Source: Bradyrhizobium huanghuaihaiense
Lineage (GTDB): Bacteria > Pseudomonadota > Alphaproteobacteria > Rhizobiales > Xanthobacteraceae
Assembly: GCF_007830635.1 (NCBI RefSeq)
Contig: NZ_VLLA01000004.1
Coordinates: 395,541 to 459,540 of the forward strand
DNA: 64,000 bases
Direction of reading: 5' to 3'
The translations under genes were made by a program, and so were the position numbers. Shown here piece after piece: positions 1 to 9,896 of this stretch (the first letter of the stretch is position 1; the number at the start of each line of letters is the position of its first letter). The notes under the pieces were generated by a model. The model saw only the letters and a program-made list of their open reading frames with translations, made no database searches and had not been told where the DNA came from.

Positions 1-158
1 TCCGGACTGAGCGGTCTGTCTTCCGCTGTGCGCCGTCACACCATGCCATTCGGCAAAGCGACGTTCGTTCGCGGAAGCAGGTAGCGCGGTGCGCGCCGTA
101 TCATTTCCAGCAAGTGCCGGGATGGCACTTCCGACATCAACTGCCACGAGAGGCAAGG

Positions 159-1595
159 ATGAACGACCTTCGCAAAGAGACAGACAGCCTGGGTGAAGTG
201 TCCGTTCCCGCGGACAAGCTCTGGGGCGCGCAGACGCAACGTTCGCTCGAACATTTCAGCATCGGCAAGGACCTGATGCCGCGCGAGATGATCCAGTCCT
301 ACGCGATTCTGAAAAAGGCCGCGGCAATCACCAACTACGCCGGTGGCCGTCTCGACGGCACGCTTCACAAGCTGATCGTCCATGTCTGTGACGAGATCCT
401 GGCCGGCCAGCACCACGACATGTTTCCGCTTCACGTCTGGATGACCGGTAGCGGAACGCAGTTCAACATGAACGTGAACGAGGTGATCTCGAACCGGTGC
501 TGTCAGATCGCGGGCACGCCGCTCGGCAGCAAGCATCCGGTCCATCCGAACGATCACGTCAACATGTCGCAGTCGTCGAACGACAGCTTCCCGTCGGCGA
601 TGTACATCGCCGCGGCCACGAACGTGACCGAGCGGCTCATGCCCGCCGTCGAGGCGCTGCACGACGCGATTGCCGAGAAATCGGACAAGTGGGACGACGT
701 CGTCAAGATCGGCCGCACCCACATGCAGGATGCCACCCCGCTGACGCTGGGGCAGGAGTGGTCCGGTTACGCCGGCATGCTCGCGGACAACCTGGCGCGC
801 ATCGACGATGCGCTCAAGGGCGTGTTCCGGCTCGCGCTCGGCGGCACCGCCGTCGGCACCGGGATCAACGCGGCGCCGGGTTTCGCGGAGGCCGTCGCGG
901 CCGAGATCGCGCGGTTGACCGGTCTTCCCTTCGTCAGTGCGCCCAATAAGTTCGCCGTGCAGGGCGCGCATGATGCGCTGGTGCAGCTATCGGGCACGCT
1001 TCGCACGCTTGCCGGCTCGCTCTACAAGATCGCGAACGACATCCGCCTGATGTCCTGCGGCCCGCGCGCGGGCTTTGCCGAATTGCTGATCCCCGAGAAC
1101 GAGCCGGGCTCGTCGATCATGCCGGGCAAGGTCAACCCGACGCAGGCGGAGGCGCTGACGATGATCGCCGTGCAGGTGATGGCGAACGACGTCGTCGTCG
1201 GTTTCGGCGGCGCCGGCGGCTATCTCGAAATGAACGTCTACAAGCCGCTGATCATCCACAACATCGCGCAGTCCGTCACCATTCTCGCCGACGGCTGCAC
1301 GAACTTCCGCACCTTCCTGGTCGAAGGCGCCGAGCCGAACCACAAGAAGATCCAGGAATATGTCGAGAGATCGTTGATGCTGGTGACCGCGCTCGCACCG
1401 GTGATCGGCTACGACAAGGCGTCGCGGATCGCGCATTACGCAATGGACAACGATCTCACGCTGAAATCGGCGGCGTTGAAGCTCGGCTTCGTGACCGAGC
1501 CGGAGTTCGACCGCATCGTCGATCCCGCCAAGATGGTCAGACCCTACGTCGCCGAGATCAAGGTGCCGCTCACGATCGGCGCGAAAGCCGGCTGA
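159..1595 (+). CDS. fumC: Class II fumarate hydratase
   Basis: Reversible hydration of fumarate to L-malate in the TCA cycle; cytoplasmic homotetramer of the aspartase/fumarase superfamily. The 478-residue length is normal for FumC. The superfamily signature [10 protein letters not shown] lies at about residues 317-326, and the substrate-site segments GSGTQFNMN and SSNDSFP are present. I chose the ATG at 159, preceded by GAGGCAAGG, over an in-frame GTG at 114 that adds 15 residues unlike the family. It is first of a forward series with a cupin gene, mqo and cioAB, so its malate could feed the malate:quinone oxidoreductase two genes on. Argininosuccinate lyase and aspartase are less likely given the fumarase-type motifs. 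Confidence 0.95.
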   Translation: MNDLRKETDSLGEVSVPADKLWGAQTQRSLEHFSIGKDLMPREMIQSYAILKKAAAITNYAGGRLDGTLHKLIVHVCDEILAGQHHDMFPLHVWMTGSGTQFNMNVNEVISNRCCQIAGTPLGSKHPVHPNDHVNMSQSSNDSFPSAMYIAAATNVTERLMPAVEALHDAIAEKSDKWDDVVKIGRTHMQDATPLTLGQEWSGYAGMLADNLARIDDALKGVFRLALGGTAVGTGINAAPGFAEAVAAEIARLTGLPFVSAPNKFAVQGAHDALVQLSGTLRTLAGSLYKIANDIRLMSCGPRAGFAELLIPENEPGSSIMPGKVNPTQAEALTMIAVQVMANDVVVGFGGAGGYLEMNVYKPLIIHNIAQSVTILADGCTNFRTFLVEGAEPNHKKIQEYVERSLMLVTALAPVIGYDKASRIAHYAMDNDLTLKSAALKLGFVTEPEFDRIVDPAKMVRPYVAEIKVPLTIGAKAG

Positions 1596-1607
1596 AAGGA
1601 GAGAACG

Positions 1608-2012
1608 ATGATCCGCTGTGTACGTCTATGGACCGGACAGGACAACAACTCGCATTTCGAGGAAGGCTTCCTCGAGCTGGAGCCGGGCCAGCGTGGCGAC
1701 TTCCTGACCGGAAAGATCGATGCCGCCAGCGTCTCCTTCCAGGAGACCGAGTCGGGCGGCGCTTTCGCCTGGCACACCGCGCCGGTGCGCCAGCTCGTGA
1801 TCACGCTCAGCGGAACGCTCGATTTCCAGACGCGTGACGGCCACCACTTCCTCATCCATCCCGGCAATGTCCTGCTGGCGGAAGACACCGCGGGCTCCGG
1901 GCACAGCTGGAAGCTGACGGACGATTCGTCCTGGCGCCGCGCCTATGTGGTGCTGCGGCCGGGAGCCGACGTGCCGTTCCGCGCCAAGGCGCGGCAGCCG
2001 GCGCGGGCCTGA
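1608..2012 (+). CDS. Small single-domain cupin protein
   Basis: A 134-residue protein with one predicted cupin barrel: AWHTAPVRQLVITLSG (cupin motif 1 region) and HPGNVLLAEDTAGSGHSW (motif 2 region). Motif 1 has a single His rather than the usual HxH, so metal binding may be weak or altered. It starts 12 bases after fumC behind AAAGGAGAGAACG and lies 52 bases before mqo, so it is probably co-transcribed. Cupins of this size are often small-molecule sensors, isomerases or dioxygenases; nothing here fixes the substrate. Its place between two malate enzymes suggests a link to organic acid metabolism, but that is inference. Confidence 0.85.
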   Translation: MIRCVRLWTGQDNNSHFEEGFLELEPGQRGDFLTGKIDAASVSFQETESGGAFAWHTAPVRQLVITLSGTLDFQTRDGHHFLIHPGNVLLAEDTAGSGHSWKLTDDSSWRRAYVVLRPGADVPFRAKARQPARA

Positions 2013-2064
2013 CCGGGCCATCCAGAGCATACCATCGCACCCCAACCAAACGAAGAGAGCTGCC

Positions 2065-3597
2065 ATGCAAGGAACTTCCGAATCCGACGTCGTCCTCATT
2101 GGCGCTGGCATCATGAGCGCCACCCTCGGTGTCTTTCTCAAGGAGCTGGAGCCATCGCTCACGATCCAGATGCTCGAGGCCCTCGAGGATTGCGCGCTCG
2201 AAAGCTCGGATGCCTGGAACAATGCAGGCACTGGCCACGCGGCCAATTGCGAGATGAACTACACGCCGCAGCGGTCTGACGGCAGCGTCGATATCTCCAA
2301 GGCGCTTGAGGTCAATGTCGAGTTCGACCTGTCGCGGCAGTTCTGGTCCTATCTCGTCGCGCGCGGCGCGATCGCCGATCCCAGATCCTTCATTCATCCC
2401 GTGCCGCACATGAGCTTCGTGCACGGTGTCGACAACGTCGCCTTCCTCAGGAAGCGGTTCAAGGCGATGGCGGCGCATCACTGCTATGAGGGCATGGAAT
2501 ACAGCGAGGATCCGTCGAAAATCGCCGAGTGGGCGCCGTTGGTGATGGAGGGCCGCGCCAGTGGCGATCCCGTCGCGGCGACGCGCATCATCACCGGGAC
2601 CGACGTCGATTACGGCTCGCTGACCCATCTCCTGGTCCGTCATCTCGTCGGCCAGCCGGGCTGCGCGGCGCACTACAAGAGCTGGGTCACCGATCTCGCT
2701 CGCGAGCAGGACGGTCGCTGGCGCATCGAGGTGCGCGACACCGACAGCGGCGAGACGCGATCGGTGCGCGCCAAGTTCGTCTTCATCGGCGCCGGCGGCG
2801 GTGCGCTGCCGCTGCTCGAAAAGTCCGGGATTCCGGAGGGGCGTGGCTATGGCGGTTTCCCGGTCAGCGGGATCTGGCTGCGCTGCGACGATCCGGAGAT
2901 CAACAAACGTCATCATGCCAAGGTCTACGGCAAGGCCGCCGTCGGCTCACCGCCGATGTCGGTGCCGCATCTCGACACCCGCGTGATCGGCGGCCAGCGC
3001 TCGCTGCTGTTCGGACCCTATGCCGGCTTTTCGAGCAAGTTCCTCAAGCACGGCTCGCTGCTCGATTTGTTCGAGTCCGTTCGTCCCGCCAACGTCAAGC
3101 CGCTGCTGTCGGTGGCGCGCGACAATTTCGGCCTCACGGAGTACCTGGTCGGGCAGGTGCTGCAGTCCGAGAGCCATCGCCTGGCGGCACTCGACGAATA
3201 TTTCCCGAAGGCCGATCCGAAGGACTGGCGGCTGCAGGTGGCGGGCCAGCGCGTCCAGATCATCAAGCCCGACGTCAAGCGCGGCGGATTGCTCGAGTTC
3301 GGGACCGAGCTCGTCGGCGCCGACGATCATTCGCTGGTCGCCCTGCTCGGCGCCTCGCCGGGCGCCTCCACCGCGGCGTTCATTGCGATCAGCGTGCTGC
3401 AGAAGTGCTTCGCCGGCGAGCTGACGGCGAGTGCCTGGCTGCCGAAGCTGAAGCAGATCATCCCGTCCTATGGCGTGTCGCTGATCGAGGATGCGGATTT
3501 CTGCCGCCAGATCCGCGCGGCGACGGCGGAGGTGCTCAAGGTCGACAACATCCCGCAGCCGGCCGCGCGCGCGCCGGCGGTCGCCAAGCGAGCATAG
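2065..3597 (+). CDS. mqo: Malate:quinone oxidoreductase
   Basis: Membrane-associated FAD enzyme that oxidises malate to oxaloacetate and passes the electrons straight to quinone, bypassing NAD-dependent malate dehydrogenase. The 510-residue length fits the family. The N-terminal dinucleotide fold GAGIMSATLG is at residues 13-22, and the internal GAGGGALPLLEKSGIP and GYGGFPVSG segments are hallmarks of Mqo. Start at 2065 follows GAAGAGAGCTGCC; an upstream in-frame ATG at 1945 lies inside the cupin gene and was rejected. The next genes encode a quinol oxidase, so the quinol it makes has an obvious outlet. Confidence 0.95.
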   Translation: MQGTSESDVVLIGAGIMSATLGVFLKELEPSLTIQMLEALEDCALESSDAWNNAGTGHAANCEMNYTPQRSDGSVDISKALEVNVEFDLSRQFWSYLVARGAIADPRSFIHPVPHMSFVHGVDNVAFLRKRFKAMAAHHCYEGMEYSEDPSKIAEWAPLVMEGRASGDPVAATRIITGTDVDYGSLTHLLVRHLVGQPGCAAHYKSWVTDLAREQDGRWRIEVRDTDSGETRSVRAKFVFIGAGGGALPLLEKSGIPEGRGYGGFPVSGIWLRCDDPEINKRHHAKVYGKAAVGSPPMSVPHLDTRVIGGQRSLLFGPYAGFSSKFLKHGSLLDLFESVRPANVKPLLSVARDNFGLTEYLVGQVLQSESHRLAALDEYFPKADPKDWRLQVAGQRVQIIKPDVKRGGLLEFGTELVGADDHSLVALLGASPGASTAAFIAISVLQKCFAGELTASAWLPKLKQIIPSYGVSLIEDADFCRQIRAATAEVLKVDNIPQPAARAPAVAKRA

Positions 3598-3615
3598 GAA
3601 GAGAGGGGGCTTGCC

Positions 3616-5016
3616 ATGGACCCGACGGCGCTTCTCCTCTCGCGGCTGCAGTTCGCCTTCACCATCTCGTTCCACATCATCTTCCCGGCGTTCACGATCG
3701 GGCTTGCCGCCTGGCTCACGGTGCTCGAAGCGATGCACCAGTACACCGGCAGGCCCGTCTACCGGACCCTGTTCGAGTTCTGGCTCAAGATCTTCGGCGT
3801 CGCCTTCGGCATGGGGGTGGTATCGGGCGTGGTGATGGCGTTCCAGTTCGGAACGAACTGGAGCGTGCTGTCGAGGATGTCGGGTCCGATCCAGGGCCCG
3901 CTTCTCTCCTACGAGACGTTCACCGCCTTCATGCTGGAGGCGGGCTTCTTCGGCATCCTCATCTTCGGGCGGCCGCGGGTGCCGCCCTGGTTCTACCTGT
4001 TCTCCACTGCGATGGTCGCGCTCGGAACCACGCTTTCGGCGTTCTGGATCATGGTCAACAACAGCTGGATGCAGGTGCCGACCGGCTACGTATTGGAGAA
4101 CGGCCAGTTCGTGCCGAACGATTGGGCGCAGATCATCTTCAACCGGGTGGTCTGGGTCCGCTTTCCGCACATGCTGCTTGCCTCATATCTCACCGGTGCC
4201 TTCTGCGTAGCGGCGACCGGCGCGTGGTATCTGCTGCGGCGGACCTATCGGGCCGAGGCGCATGTGATGCTGCGCATGGGTCTTGCGCTCGCGGCGGTGC
4301 TGCTTCCGGTCCAGCTCTTCATCGGGCATCTCGTCGGCGACTACGTCCACGACTACCAGCCCGCCAAGTTCGCCGCGATCGAGGCGCGCTGGCATGACGA
4401 GCAGCCGGCCTCCGAGGTGCTGATCGCGATCCCCGATTCCGCAACTGAGTCGAACAGATACGCCATCTCGATTCCGGTGCTCGGCAGCATCATCGGCAGC
4501 ATGAGCCTGACGTCGAAGGAGGTCGGCCTGACCAGCTTCGCGCCGCAGGATCGCCCGCCCGTGGCGATCCCGTTCTTCGCCTTCCGCATCATGGTCGGCT
4601 GCGGCTTCGTGATGCTGGGGCTGGCCTGGTTCGGGAGCTGGCTCGGCCTCAAGCATCGGCTCGAGCGCAGCCGCCTGCTGCTGTGGGGCATCTTCCTCAG
4701 CTTCCCGCTGCCGTGGATCGCGATCCTGACCGGCTGGTACACCGCGGAAGTCGGCCGCCAGCCCTGGACCGTCTACGGCGTGTTGCGGACCGCCAATGCC
4801 GTGACGCCGTTCCTCACGGCGTCCGCCGCGCTGACCTCGCTGATCCTCTTCGTCGCGGTCTACGCCTTCATCTTCTCGTTCGGGACCTATTACATCTATC
4901 GGCTGCTGCGCGCCGGCCCGGCGGGACTCGGCGGCAAGCCGCTCCATGTCCCGGTGCCCAACCGGCCGATGTCGCTTGCCGACAAGATGCCGGCAATCGT
5001 CGAAGCGGGAGAATAG
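3616..5016 (+). CDS. cioA: Cyanide-insensitive bd-type quinol oxidase subunit I
   Basis: Haem-bearing subunit of a cytochrome bd-family terminal oxidase: quinol is oxidised and O2 reduced to water in the inner membrane. The 466 residues hold about nine hydrophobic segments. His20 matches the conserved N-terminal haem ligand, WVRFPHMLLA carries a later conserved His, and the GRQPW motif of subunit I is present. The periplasmic quinol loop is short, as in the CIO branch rather than E. coli CydA. It starts 18 bases after mqo behind GAGAGGGGG, so expression with malate oxidation is likely. CIO branches generally have lower O2 affinity and resist cyanide; that property is inferred from the family. 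Confidence 0.93.
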   Translation: MDPTALLLSRLQFAFTISFHIIFPAFTIGLAAWLTVLEAMHQYTGRPVYRTLFEFWLKIFGVAFGMGVVSGVVMAFQFGTNWSVLSRMSGPIQGPLLSYETFTAFMLEAGFFGILIFGRPRVPPWFYLFSTAMVALGTTLSAFWIMVNNSWMQVPTGYVLENGQFVPNDWAQIIFNRVVWVRFPHMLLASYLTGAFCVAATGAWYLLRRTYRAEAHVMLRMGLALAAVLLPVQLFIGHLVGDYVHDYQPAKFAAIEARWHDEQPASEVLIAIPDSATESNRYAISIPVLGSIIGSMSLTSKEVGLTSFAPQDRPPVAIPFFAFRIMVGCGFVMLGLAWFGSWLGLKHRLERSRLLLWGIFLSFPLPWIAILTGWYTAEVGRQPWTVYGVLRTANAVTPFLTASAALTSLILFVAVYAFIFSFGTYYIYRLLRAGPAGLGGKPLHVPVPNRPMSLADKMPAIVEAGE

Positions 5017-5018
5017 CC

Positions 5019-6005
5019 ATGGTGACGTTCTGGGTTGCGCTGCTTGCCATCAGCATCCTGATCTATCTCCTTCTCGACGGATTCGACCTCGGCGTCGGGA
5101 TGCTGTTTGGCCTTGCAGGCAGCGAGACGAGGCGTGAGGCGATGCTGCGCACGGTCGCTCCGGTCTGGGACGGCAACGAGACCTGGCTGATCGTCACCGG
5201 CGTGATCATGTGGGGCGCGTTCCCCGTGGTCTATTCCATGCTGCTGTCCGCGCTCTATATCCCGGTCCTGGTCATGCTTCTGGGACTGATCCTGCGCGGC
5301 GTCGCGTTCGAGTTTCGCGGCAAGGCGTCAAGCACGCGCTGGATCTGGGACGTCAGCTTCACTGCGGGGTCGTTTGCCGCAAGCTTCATGCAGGGCGCCA
5401 TGGTCGGGGCGCTGGTCGAGGGACTTCAATTCTCGAACGGCGAATATGCCGGAGGCACCTTCGGCTGGCTGACGACCTTCTCGGTCTTGTGTGGGATCGG
5501 CCTGTGCTTCGGCTATGCGTTGCTCGGCGCCTGCTGGCTCGTGAGGAAGTGCGATGGGTCCATCCGCGAGGCCACGCGGCGTCAGATCCCGTTGCTCGCC
5601 GTCGCGGTGCTGGCTTTCCTCGTCGTCGTCTTCACCCACGCCCTCATCGAACATCTGCCAATTCTGCGCCGGTGGATCGAGCGGCCGTATCTTTTCCTGT
5701 TTCCCCTCGTCGGCGCAGGCGCGGCCGCGGTGCTCGCGACGAGCATCCTGCGCCACGACGATTATTGGCCCTTCCACATGGTTTCGCTGATCTTCGCGGC
5801 GGCGTTCGGCACGCTCGCTCTGTCGTTCTGGCCCTACATGATCCCGTTCGTCGTGACGATCGACGAGGCCGCGGCGCCGCATGCAAGTCTCGCCTTCATG
5901 TTCTGGGGGGCGGGCCTGTTCGTGTTCCCGCTGATGCTGCTCTATGTCGCGGTGGGGTATCGCGTCTTCCGCGGCAAGACGGCTGCGGCGGTGGATCACT
6001 ACTGA
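5019..6005 (+). CDS. cioB: Cyanide-insensitive bd-type quinol oxidase subunit II
   Basis: Second subunit of the bd-type oxidase, 328 residues with about eight membrane segments. The N-terminal LLDGFDLGVGML and the GNETWLIV motif are typical of CydB/CioB. ATG at 5019 comes 2 bases after the cioA stop, so translation is probably coupled. No small CydX-like gene is visible between cioB and the terminator at 6035-6060, which is usual for CIO loci. The gene ends the fumC-mqo-cioAB group. Confidence 0.93.
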   Translation: MVTFWVALLAISILIYLLLDGFDLGVGMLFGLAGSETRREAMLRTVAPVWDGNETWLIVTGVIMWGAFPVVYSMLLSALYIPVLVMLLGLILRGVAFEFRGKASSTRWIWDVSFTAGSFAASFMQGAMVGALVEGLQFSNGEYAGGTFGWLTTFSVLCGIGLCFGYALLGACWLVRKCDGSIREATRRQIPLLAVAVLAFLVVVFTHALIEHLPILRRWIERPYLFLFPLVGAGAAAVLATSILRHDDYWPFHMVSLIFAAAFGTLALSFWPYMIPFVVTIDEAAAPHASLAFMFWGAGLFVFPLMLLYVAVGYRVFRGKTAAAVDHY

Positions 6006-6034
6006 CGGCGACACGCGCGAACCGCGAATAAAAA

Positions 6035-6060
6035 GAAAGGCGCCGGTTTTGGCGCCTTTC
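6035..6060. terminator. Bidirectional rho-independent terminator
   Basis: A 10-bp perfect stem GAAAGGCGCC/GGCGCCTTTC with a 6-base loop GGTTTT lies between the convergent cioB and oxalate decarboxylase genes. A-rich sequence precedes it and T-rich sequence follows, so it can end transcription from both sides. Confidence 0.85.
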
Positions 6061-6082
6061 TCATTTCAGGAGCCTAAGTCTC

Positions 6083-7330
6083 TCAGGACTTGGGCATGAC
6101 TCCCGGGCTGTTGTCCGGCCATTGCGCGACCAGCTTCTCGTCGATGTTGAAATGCTGAGCCACCAGCTTGGGCGGCGTGTGCGTCAGCCAGTTGGAGAGC
6201 GAGACCTCCTCGTAGCGCGGCGCACGGAATACGCCGACGAACTGCAGCTCGGTGTCGCCGACATTCTCGACATAATGGCCGAGATTGCGCCGGACATAGC
6301 CGATGTCGCCGGCCGAGAAATCCGTCGTCAGCGCGTTGGGACCGGTGTCGAACACCGTCATCCGCGCCTTGCCCTTGATGTAGTACTGCCATTCGTCGGC
6401 ATTCGGATGCCAGTGCATCTCACGCACCGCGCCCGGCGGCATCGTCACCAGCGCCGCAGCGACGGTGGTGGCCACCTTGAAGTTGCTGCTGTCGGCGACG
6501 CGGATGCTGCCGGCGGAGCTCTCCTTGACCGGAGCTGAACTGCCGAGCGAATGGATGAAGGGATAGGGCGGTGCTTCGGCTTGCCTTGCGACTGCGGCGC
6601 GATCGGCGGCGAGATCGCCGGGCACAGTGCCCTGGAAAATCCAGCGATTGTGCAGCGGGATGTTTGCGAAGGCCTCGGCCGACACGCCGAAGTTCTTTGC
6701 CAGCACCTCGGGCGGGGTATGGGCGAGCCAGTCCGTCACCAGCAGCGTGTTGAACTCATTGGCGTGGCCGTCGTCGAAGCAGATCACGAACTCGCATCCG
6801 TCCGGACCCAGTCCCTGTAGCGAATGTGGCGCGCCCGGCGGGAAATACCAGAGGTCGCCGGCCTTGAGGTCGCCGACATAAGGGCGCCCTTGCGTGTCCA
6901 GCACGGTGATGCGGCAGCTGCCGTAAGTCATGATCGCCCATTCGGCGGCCTGATGCCAATGCAGCTCACGGATGCCGCCGGCGGCCAGGCGCATGTTGAC
7001 GCCGGAAATCTCCTTGGAGATGGCGAAGTCTTCGACGGTGACCTGACGGGCCCAGCCGCCGTTCTGAATGCGTCGCGGCGCATTGTTGAACGAGGCCCAA
7101 TCCATCGGCAGCCCGCCGACGTCCGTCGCCGGCGGCGTTTGTGCGGAGGGGAATTGCCTGGCCAGGTCGGGATTTTGCGGACCGGGATCGGTCAGGCTTC
7201 CTGGGCTCTTGGCGTTGATGGCGCCTTGCGGCGGCTCATCGGGATTGCCGAATGTTGCGGCCTGCGCACTGGAGCCGACCATGGCGGCACCTGCCGCGGA
7301 CATGGCCAGCAGATCACGTCTTGAAAACAT
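6083..7330 (-). CDS. oxdC: Tat-exported bicupin oxalate decarboxylase
   Basis: Mn-dependent enzyme predicted to convert oxalate to formate and CO2. The 415-residue protein has a twin-arginine signal (SRRDLL near residue 3, hydrophobic stretch, Ala-rich cleavage region) and so should act in the periplasm. Both cupin metal sites are intact: His124, His126, Glu130, His169 in the first and His306, His308, Glu313, His352 in the second. The flexible lid that separates decarboxylase from oxidase activity reads ANEFNT where Bacillus OxdC has SENST; the key Glu is kept at about residue 192. Start at 7330 follows AGGAG. It diverges from the YdeP-like gene. Oxalate oxidase activity is the main alternative. 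Confidence 0.9.
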   Translation of the reverse strand: MFSRRDLLAMSAAGAAMVGSSAQAATFGNPDEPPQGAINAKSPGSLTDPGPQNPDLARQFPSAQTPPATDVGGLPMDWASFNNAPRRIQNGGWARQVTVEDFAISKEISGVNMRLAAGGIRELHWHQAAEWAIMTYGSCRITVLDTQGRPYVGDLKAGDLWYFPPGAPHSLQGLGPDGCEFVICFDDGHANEFNTLLVTDWLAHTPPEVLAKNFGVSAEAFANIPLHNRWIFQGTVPGDLAADRAAVARQAEAPPYPFIHSLGSSAPVKESSAGSIRVADSSNFKVATTVAAALVTMPPGAVREMHWHPNADEWQYYIKGKARMTVFDTGPNALTTDFSAGDIGYVRRNLGHYVENVGDTELQFVGVFRAPRYEEVSLSNWLTHTPPKLVAQHFNIDEKLVAQWPDNSPGVMPKS

Positions 7331-7581
7331 CTTGGGTCGCTCCTGAAAATTGTCGAAAGCCCTCCGTCGCGATGGGGCTCCAACCGCCAAGCCTAGTTTC
7401 CGCCTGTGGTTTCAGCTTCCGGGAACGGCGCTATTTTTGCCGGAATGCACTGGCTGCTGCTGCGGCAGGGCGGCCGGGACCGAACGTGTGCAATTGAGGA
7501 ATAGCGTTTGTTTTGGGAAGACGGCGCTGCCTGCGCGATCCTTAACTGGCCCGGAGAATGGCAAGATCGAGAGATGTCGAG

Positions 7582-9879
7582 ATGACCACGAAATCGGTTC
7601 GTCCCTACCGTGAACCCGCCGGCGGCTGGGGCGCACTCAAGGCGCTCAGCGAAGCGCTCCTGGTGCAGCGCGTGCCGCTGAAGGGCGCGGCGACGCTGAG
7701 CCGGATGAATCAGCCGGAAGGCTTTGATTGTCCCGGCTGCGCCTGGCCCGATCCGAAGCACACCTCCTCGTTCGAATTCTGCGAGAACGGCGGCAAGGCG
7801 ATCGCGTGGGAGGCGACGTCGAGGCGATGCACGCCCGAATTCTTCGCCGAGCACACCGTCACGGAGCTCGCGAGCTGGAGCGACTACGATCTCGAGATGG
7901 TCGGACGGCTCACGCGTCCGATGGCTTATGATACCGCATCCGATCGCTATCTCCCGGTGGAGTGGAGCGACGCGTTCGACATGATCGGACGTGAGCTGAG
8001 GGCGCTGCCGGATCCGAACATGGCGGAGTTCTACACCTCGGGGCGGACCTCGAACGAGGCCGCCTTCCTCTATCAGCTCTTCGTGCGCGAATACGGCACC
8101 AACAATTTCCCAGACTGCTCGAACATGTGCCATGAGGCGACCAGCGTCGGCCTGCCGCACTCGCTCGGCGTCGGCAAGGGCACCGTGCTGCTGGAGGATT
8201 TCGACAAGGCCGATTGCATCTTCATCTTCGGCCAGAACCCGGGCACCAACAGTCCTCGGATGATGACCAGCCTGCGCAATGCGGCCCGCCGCGGCGCCTC
8301 CATCATCTCCTTCAATCCGTTCCGCGAGCGGGCGCTGGAGCGTTTCCAGGCACCGCAGAGCCCGGTCGAGATGATCACCCTGTCGTCGACGACGATCAGC
8401 TCCAAACTGTTCCAGGTGCGGGTCGGCGGCGACGTCGCCGTCCTCAAGGGGATCATGAAGGTCCTGGTGGAGGCGGACGAGGCGGCCCGCGCCGCCGAGC
8501 AGCCGGACATCCTCGATTGGGATTTCATCCGCGGTCACACCGTCGGCGCCGAGGCGCTGATCGACGATCTCAAGCGCACGCAATGGCCCGACATCGAACG
8601 GCAGTCCGGCCTGACGCGCGAGGACATGGAATATGCGGCCGACGCCTACATGAAGGCGGAGCGCGCCATCCTCGTCTACGGCATGGGCATCACCCAGCAC
8701 TGGCGCGGCGCGAACAACGTGCAGCAGATCGCCAATCTCGCGCTGTTGCGCGGCAATGTCGGACGTGAGGGCGCCGGCGTCTGCCCGGTTCGCGGCCACT
8801 CCAACGTGCAGGGCGACCGCACCGTGGGGATCACAGAGGTTCCCAAGGCGGACTTCCTCGAACTCCTGGAGCAGCGCTTCGGCTTCAAGCCGCCGGCTGC
8901 ACCGGGACACAATGTGGTGACTGCGCTGGAAGCGATGATCCGCGGCGAGGTGAAGGCCTTCTTCGCGATGGGCGGCAATTTCGCCGCGGCCATTCCGGAC
9001 TGGCAGGCGACTCAGGCCGCGCTCGGCAAGCTCGATCTGACCGTCCACGTCTCGACCAAGCTCAACCGCAGCCACCTGATCCATGGCCGCGCCGCCCTGA
9101 TCCTGCCGTGCCTCGGGCGCACCGAGATCGACATCCAGGCATCGGGGCCGCAGTCGATCACGGTGGAGGACTCGATGTCGATGGTGCATGCGTCCGGCGG
9201 CCGCAACAAGCCGGCCTCGGAGCATCTCCTCAGCGAGGTCGCGATCATCGCCGGCGTCGCCAAGGCGACGCTCAGCGATCGCACGGTGGTCGACTGGGAC
9301 GGCTTCGTTGCCGATTACGACCGCATCCGCGATGCGATCGAGGCGGTGTTCCCGATCTTCCAGGGCTACAATGCCCGCATCCGCGTGCCCGGCGGCTTCC
9401 ACCTTACCTCGACGGCGCGCGAACGCATCTGGGCGACGCCGTCGGGCAAGGCCAACTTCCTGGTCTTTCCGGGTTGCGGCGAGGATCCACCGCAGAGCGA
9501 TGACGATTTCCTGTGGCTCACCACCATACGCAGCCACGACCAGTACAACACCACGCTCTACTCGATGTCCGACCGTTACCGCGGCGTGTTCGGCCAGCGC
9601 GACGTCGTGTTCCTCAACGAGTATGAGTTGAAGAGGCGGGGATTGGCCGACGGCGACCGCGTCGACCTCATCACCGCCTCGACCGACGGCGCCGAGCGGA
9701 TCGTGCGCAACTTCCGCGTCGTGGCCTATTCCTTCCCGACCGGCTGCTGTGCGGCGTACTATCCGGAAACCAATCCGCTGGTGCCGCTCTATGCCCGCGA
9801 CCCCCTCAGTTTCACGCCGTCATACAAGGGGGTCCCGATCCGTCTGGTGCGCTCGGCCGGACCGGAGCAACAGGGGTAA
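7582..9879 (+). CDS. FdhF/YdeP-family molybdopterin oxidoreductase
   Basis: A molybdopterin-guanine-dinucleotide enzyme of about 765 residues, closest in layout to E. coli YdeP, linked there to acid resistance. The N-terminus has the family string GFDCPGCAWPDPKH, with Cys50 and Cys53 and a third Cys in FEFCENG, probably part of an Fe-S site. NMCHEAT offers a Cys near the molybdenum position rather than Sec. I prefer ATG 7582 because it matches the YdeP N-terminus; ATG 7558 in the same frame is possible but has GGAGA directly against it. There is no Tat signal, so it is cytoplasmic. Divergence from oxalate decarboxylase suggests shared control, and formate or another one-carbon acid is a reasonable but unproven substrate. 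Confidence 0.88.
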   Translation: MTTKSVRPYREPAGGWGALKALSEALLVQRVPLKGAATLSRMNQPEGFDCPGCAWPDPKHTSSFEFCENGGKAIAWEATSRRCTPEFFAEHTVTELASWSDYDLEMVGRLTRPMAYDTASDRYLPVEWSDAFDMIGRELRALPDPNMAEFYTSGRTSNEAAFLYQLFVREYGTNNFPDCSNMCHEATSVGLPHSLGVGKGTVLLEDFDKADCIFIFGQNPGTNSPRMMTSLRNAARRGASIISFNPFRERALERFQAPQSPVEMITLSSTTISSKLFQVRVGGDVAVLKGIMKVLVEADEAARAAEQPDILDWDFIRGHTVGAEALIDDLKRTQWPDIERQSGLTREDMEYAADAYMKAERAILVYGMGITQHWRGANNVQQIANLALLRGNVGREGAGVCPVRGHSNVQGDRTVGITEVPKADFLELLEQRFGFKPPAAPGHNVVTALEAMIRGEVKAFFAMGGNFAAAIPDWQATQAALGKLDLTVHVSTKLNRSHLIHGRAALILPCLGRTEIDIQASGPQSITVEDSMSMVHASGGRNKPASEHLLSEVAIIAGVAKATLSDRTVVDWDGFVADYDRIRDAIEAVFPIFQGYNARIRVPGGFHLTSTARERIWATPSGKANFLVFPGCGEDPPQSDDDFLWLTTIRSHDQYNTTLYSMSDRYRGVFGQRDVVFLNEYELKRRGLADGDRVDLITASTDGAERIVRNFRVVAYSFPTGCCAAYYPETNPLVPLYARDPLSFTPSYKGVPIRLVRSAGPEQQG

Positions 9880-9896
9880 CCGCGGAAAAATTGCGG

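Noticed and set aside
7393..9537. 714-codon reverse-strand open frame opposite the YdeP-like gene
   Set aside because: Antisense composition only; the forward frame has clear molybdoenzyme motifs.
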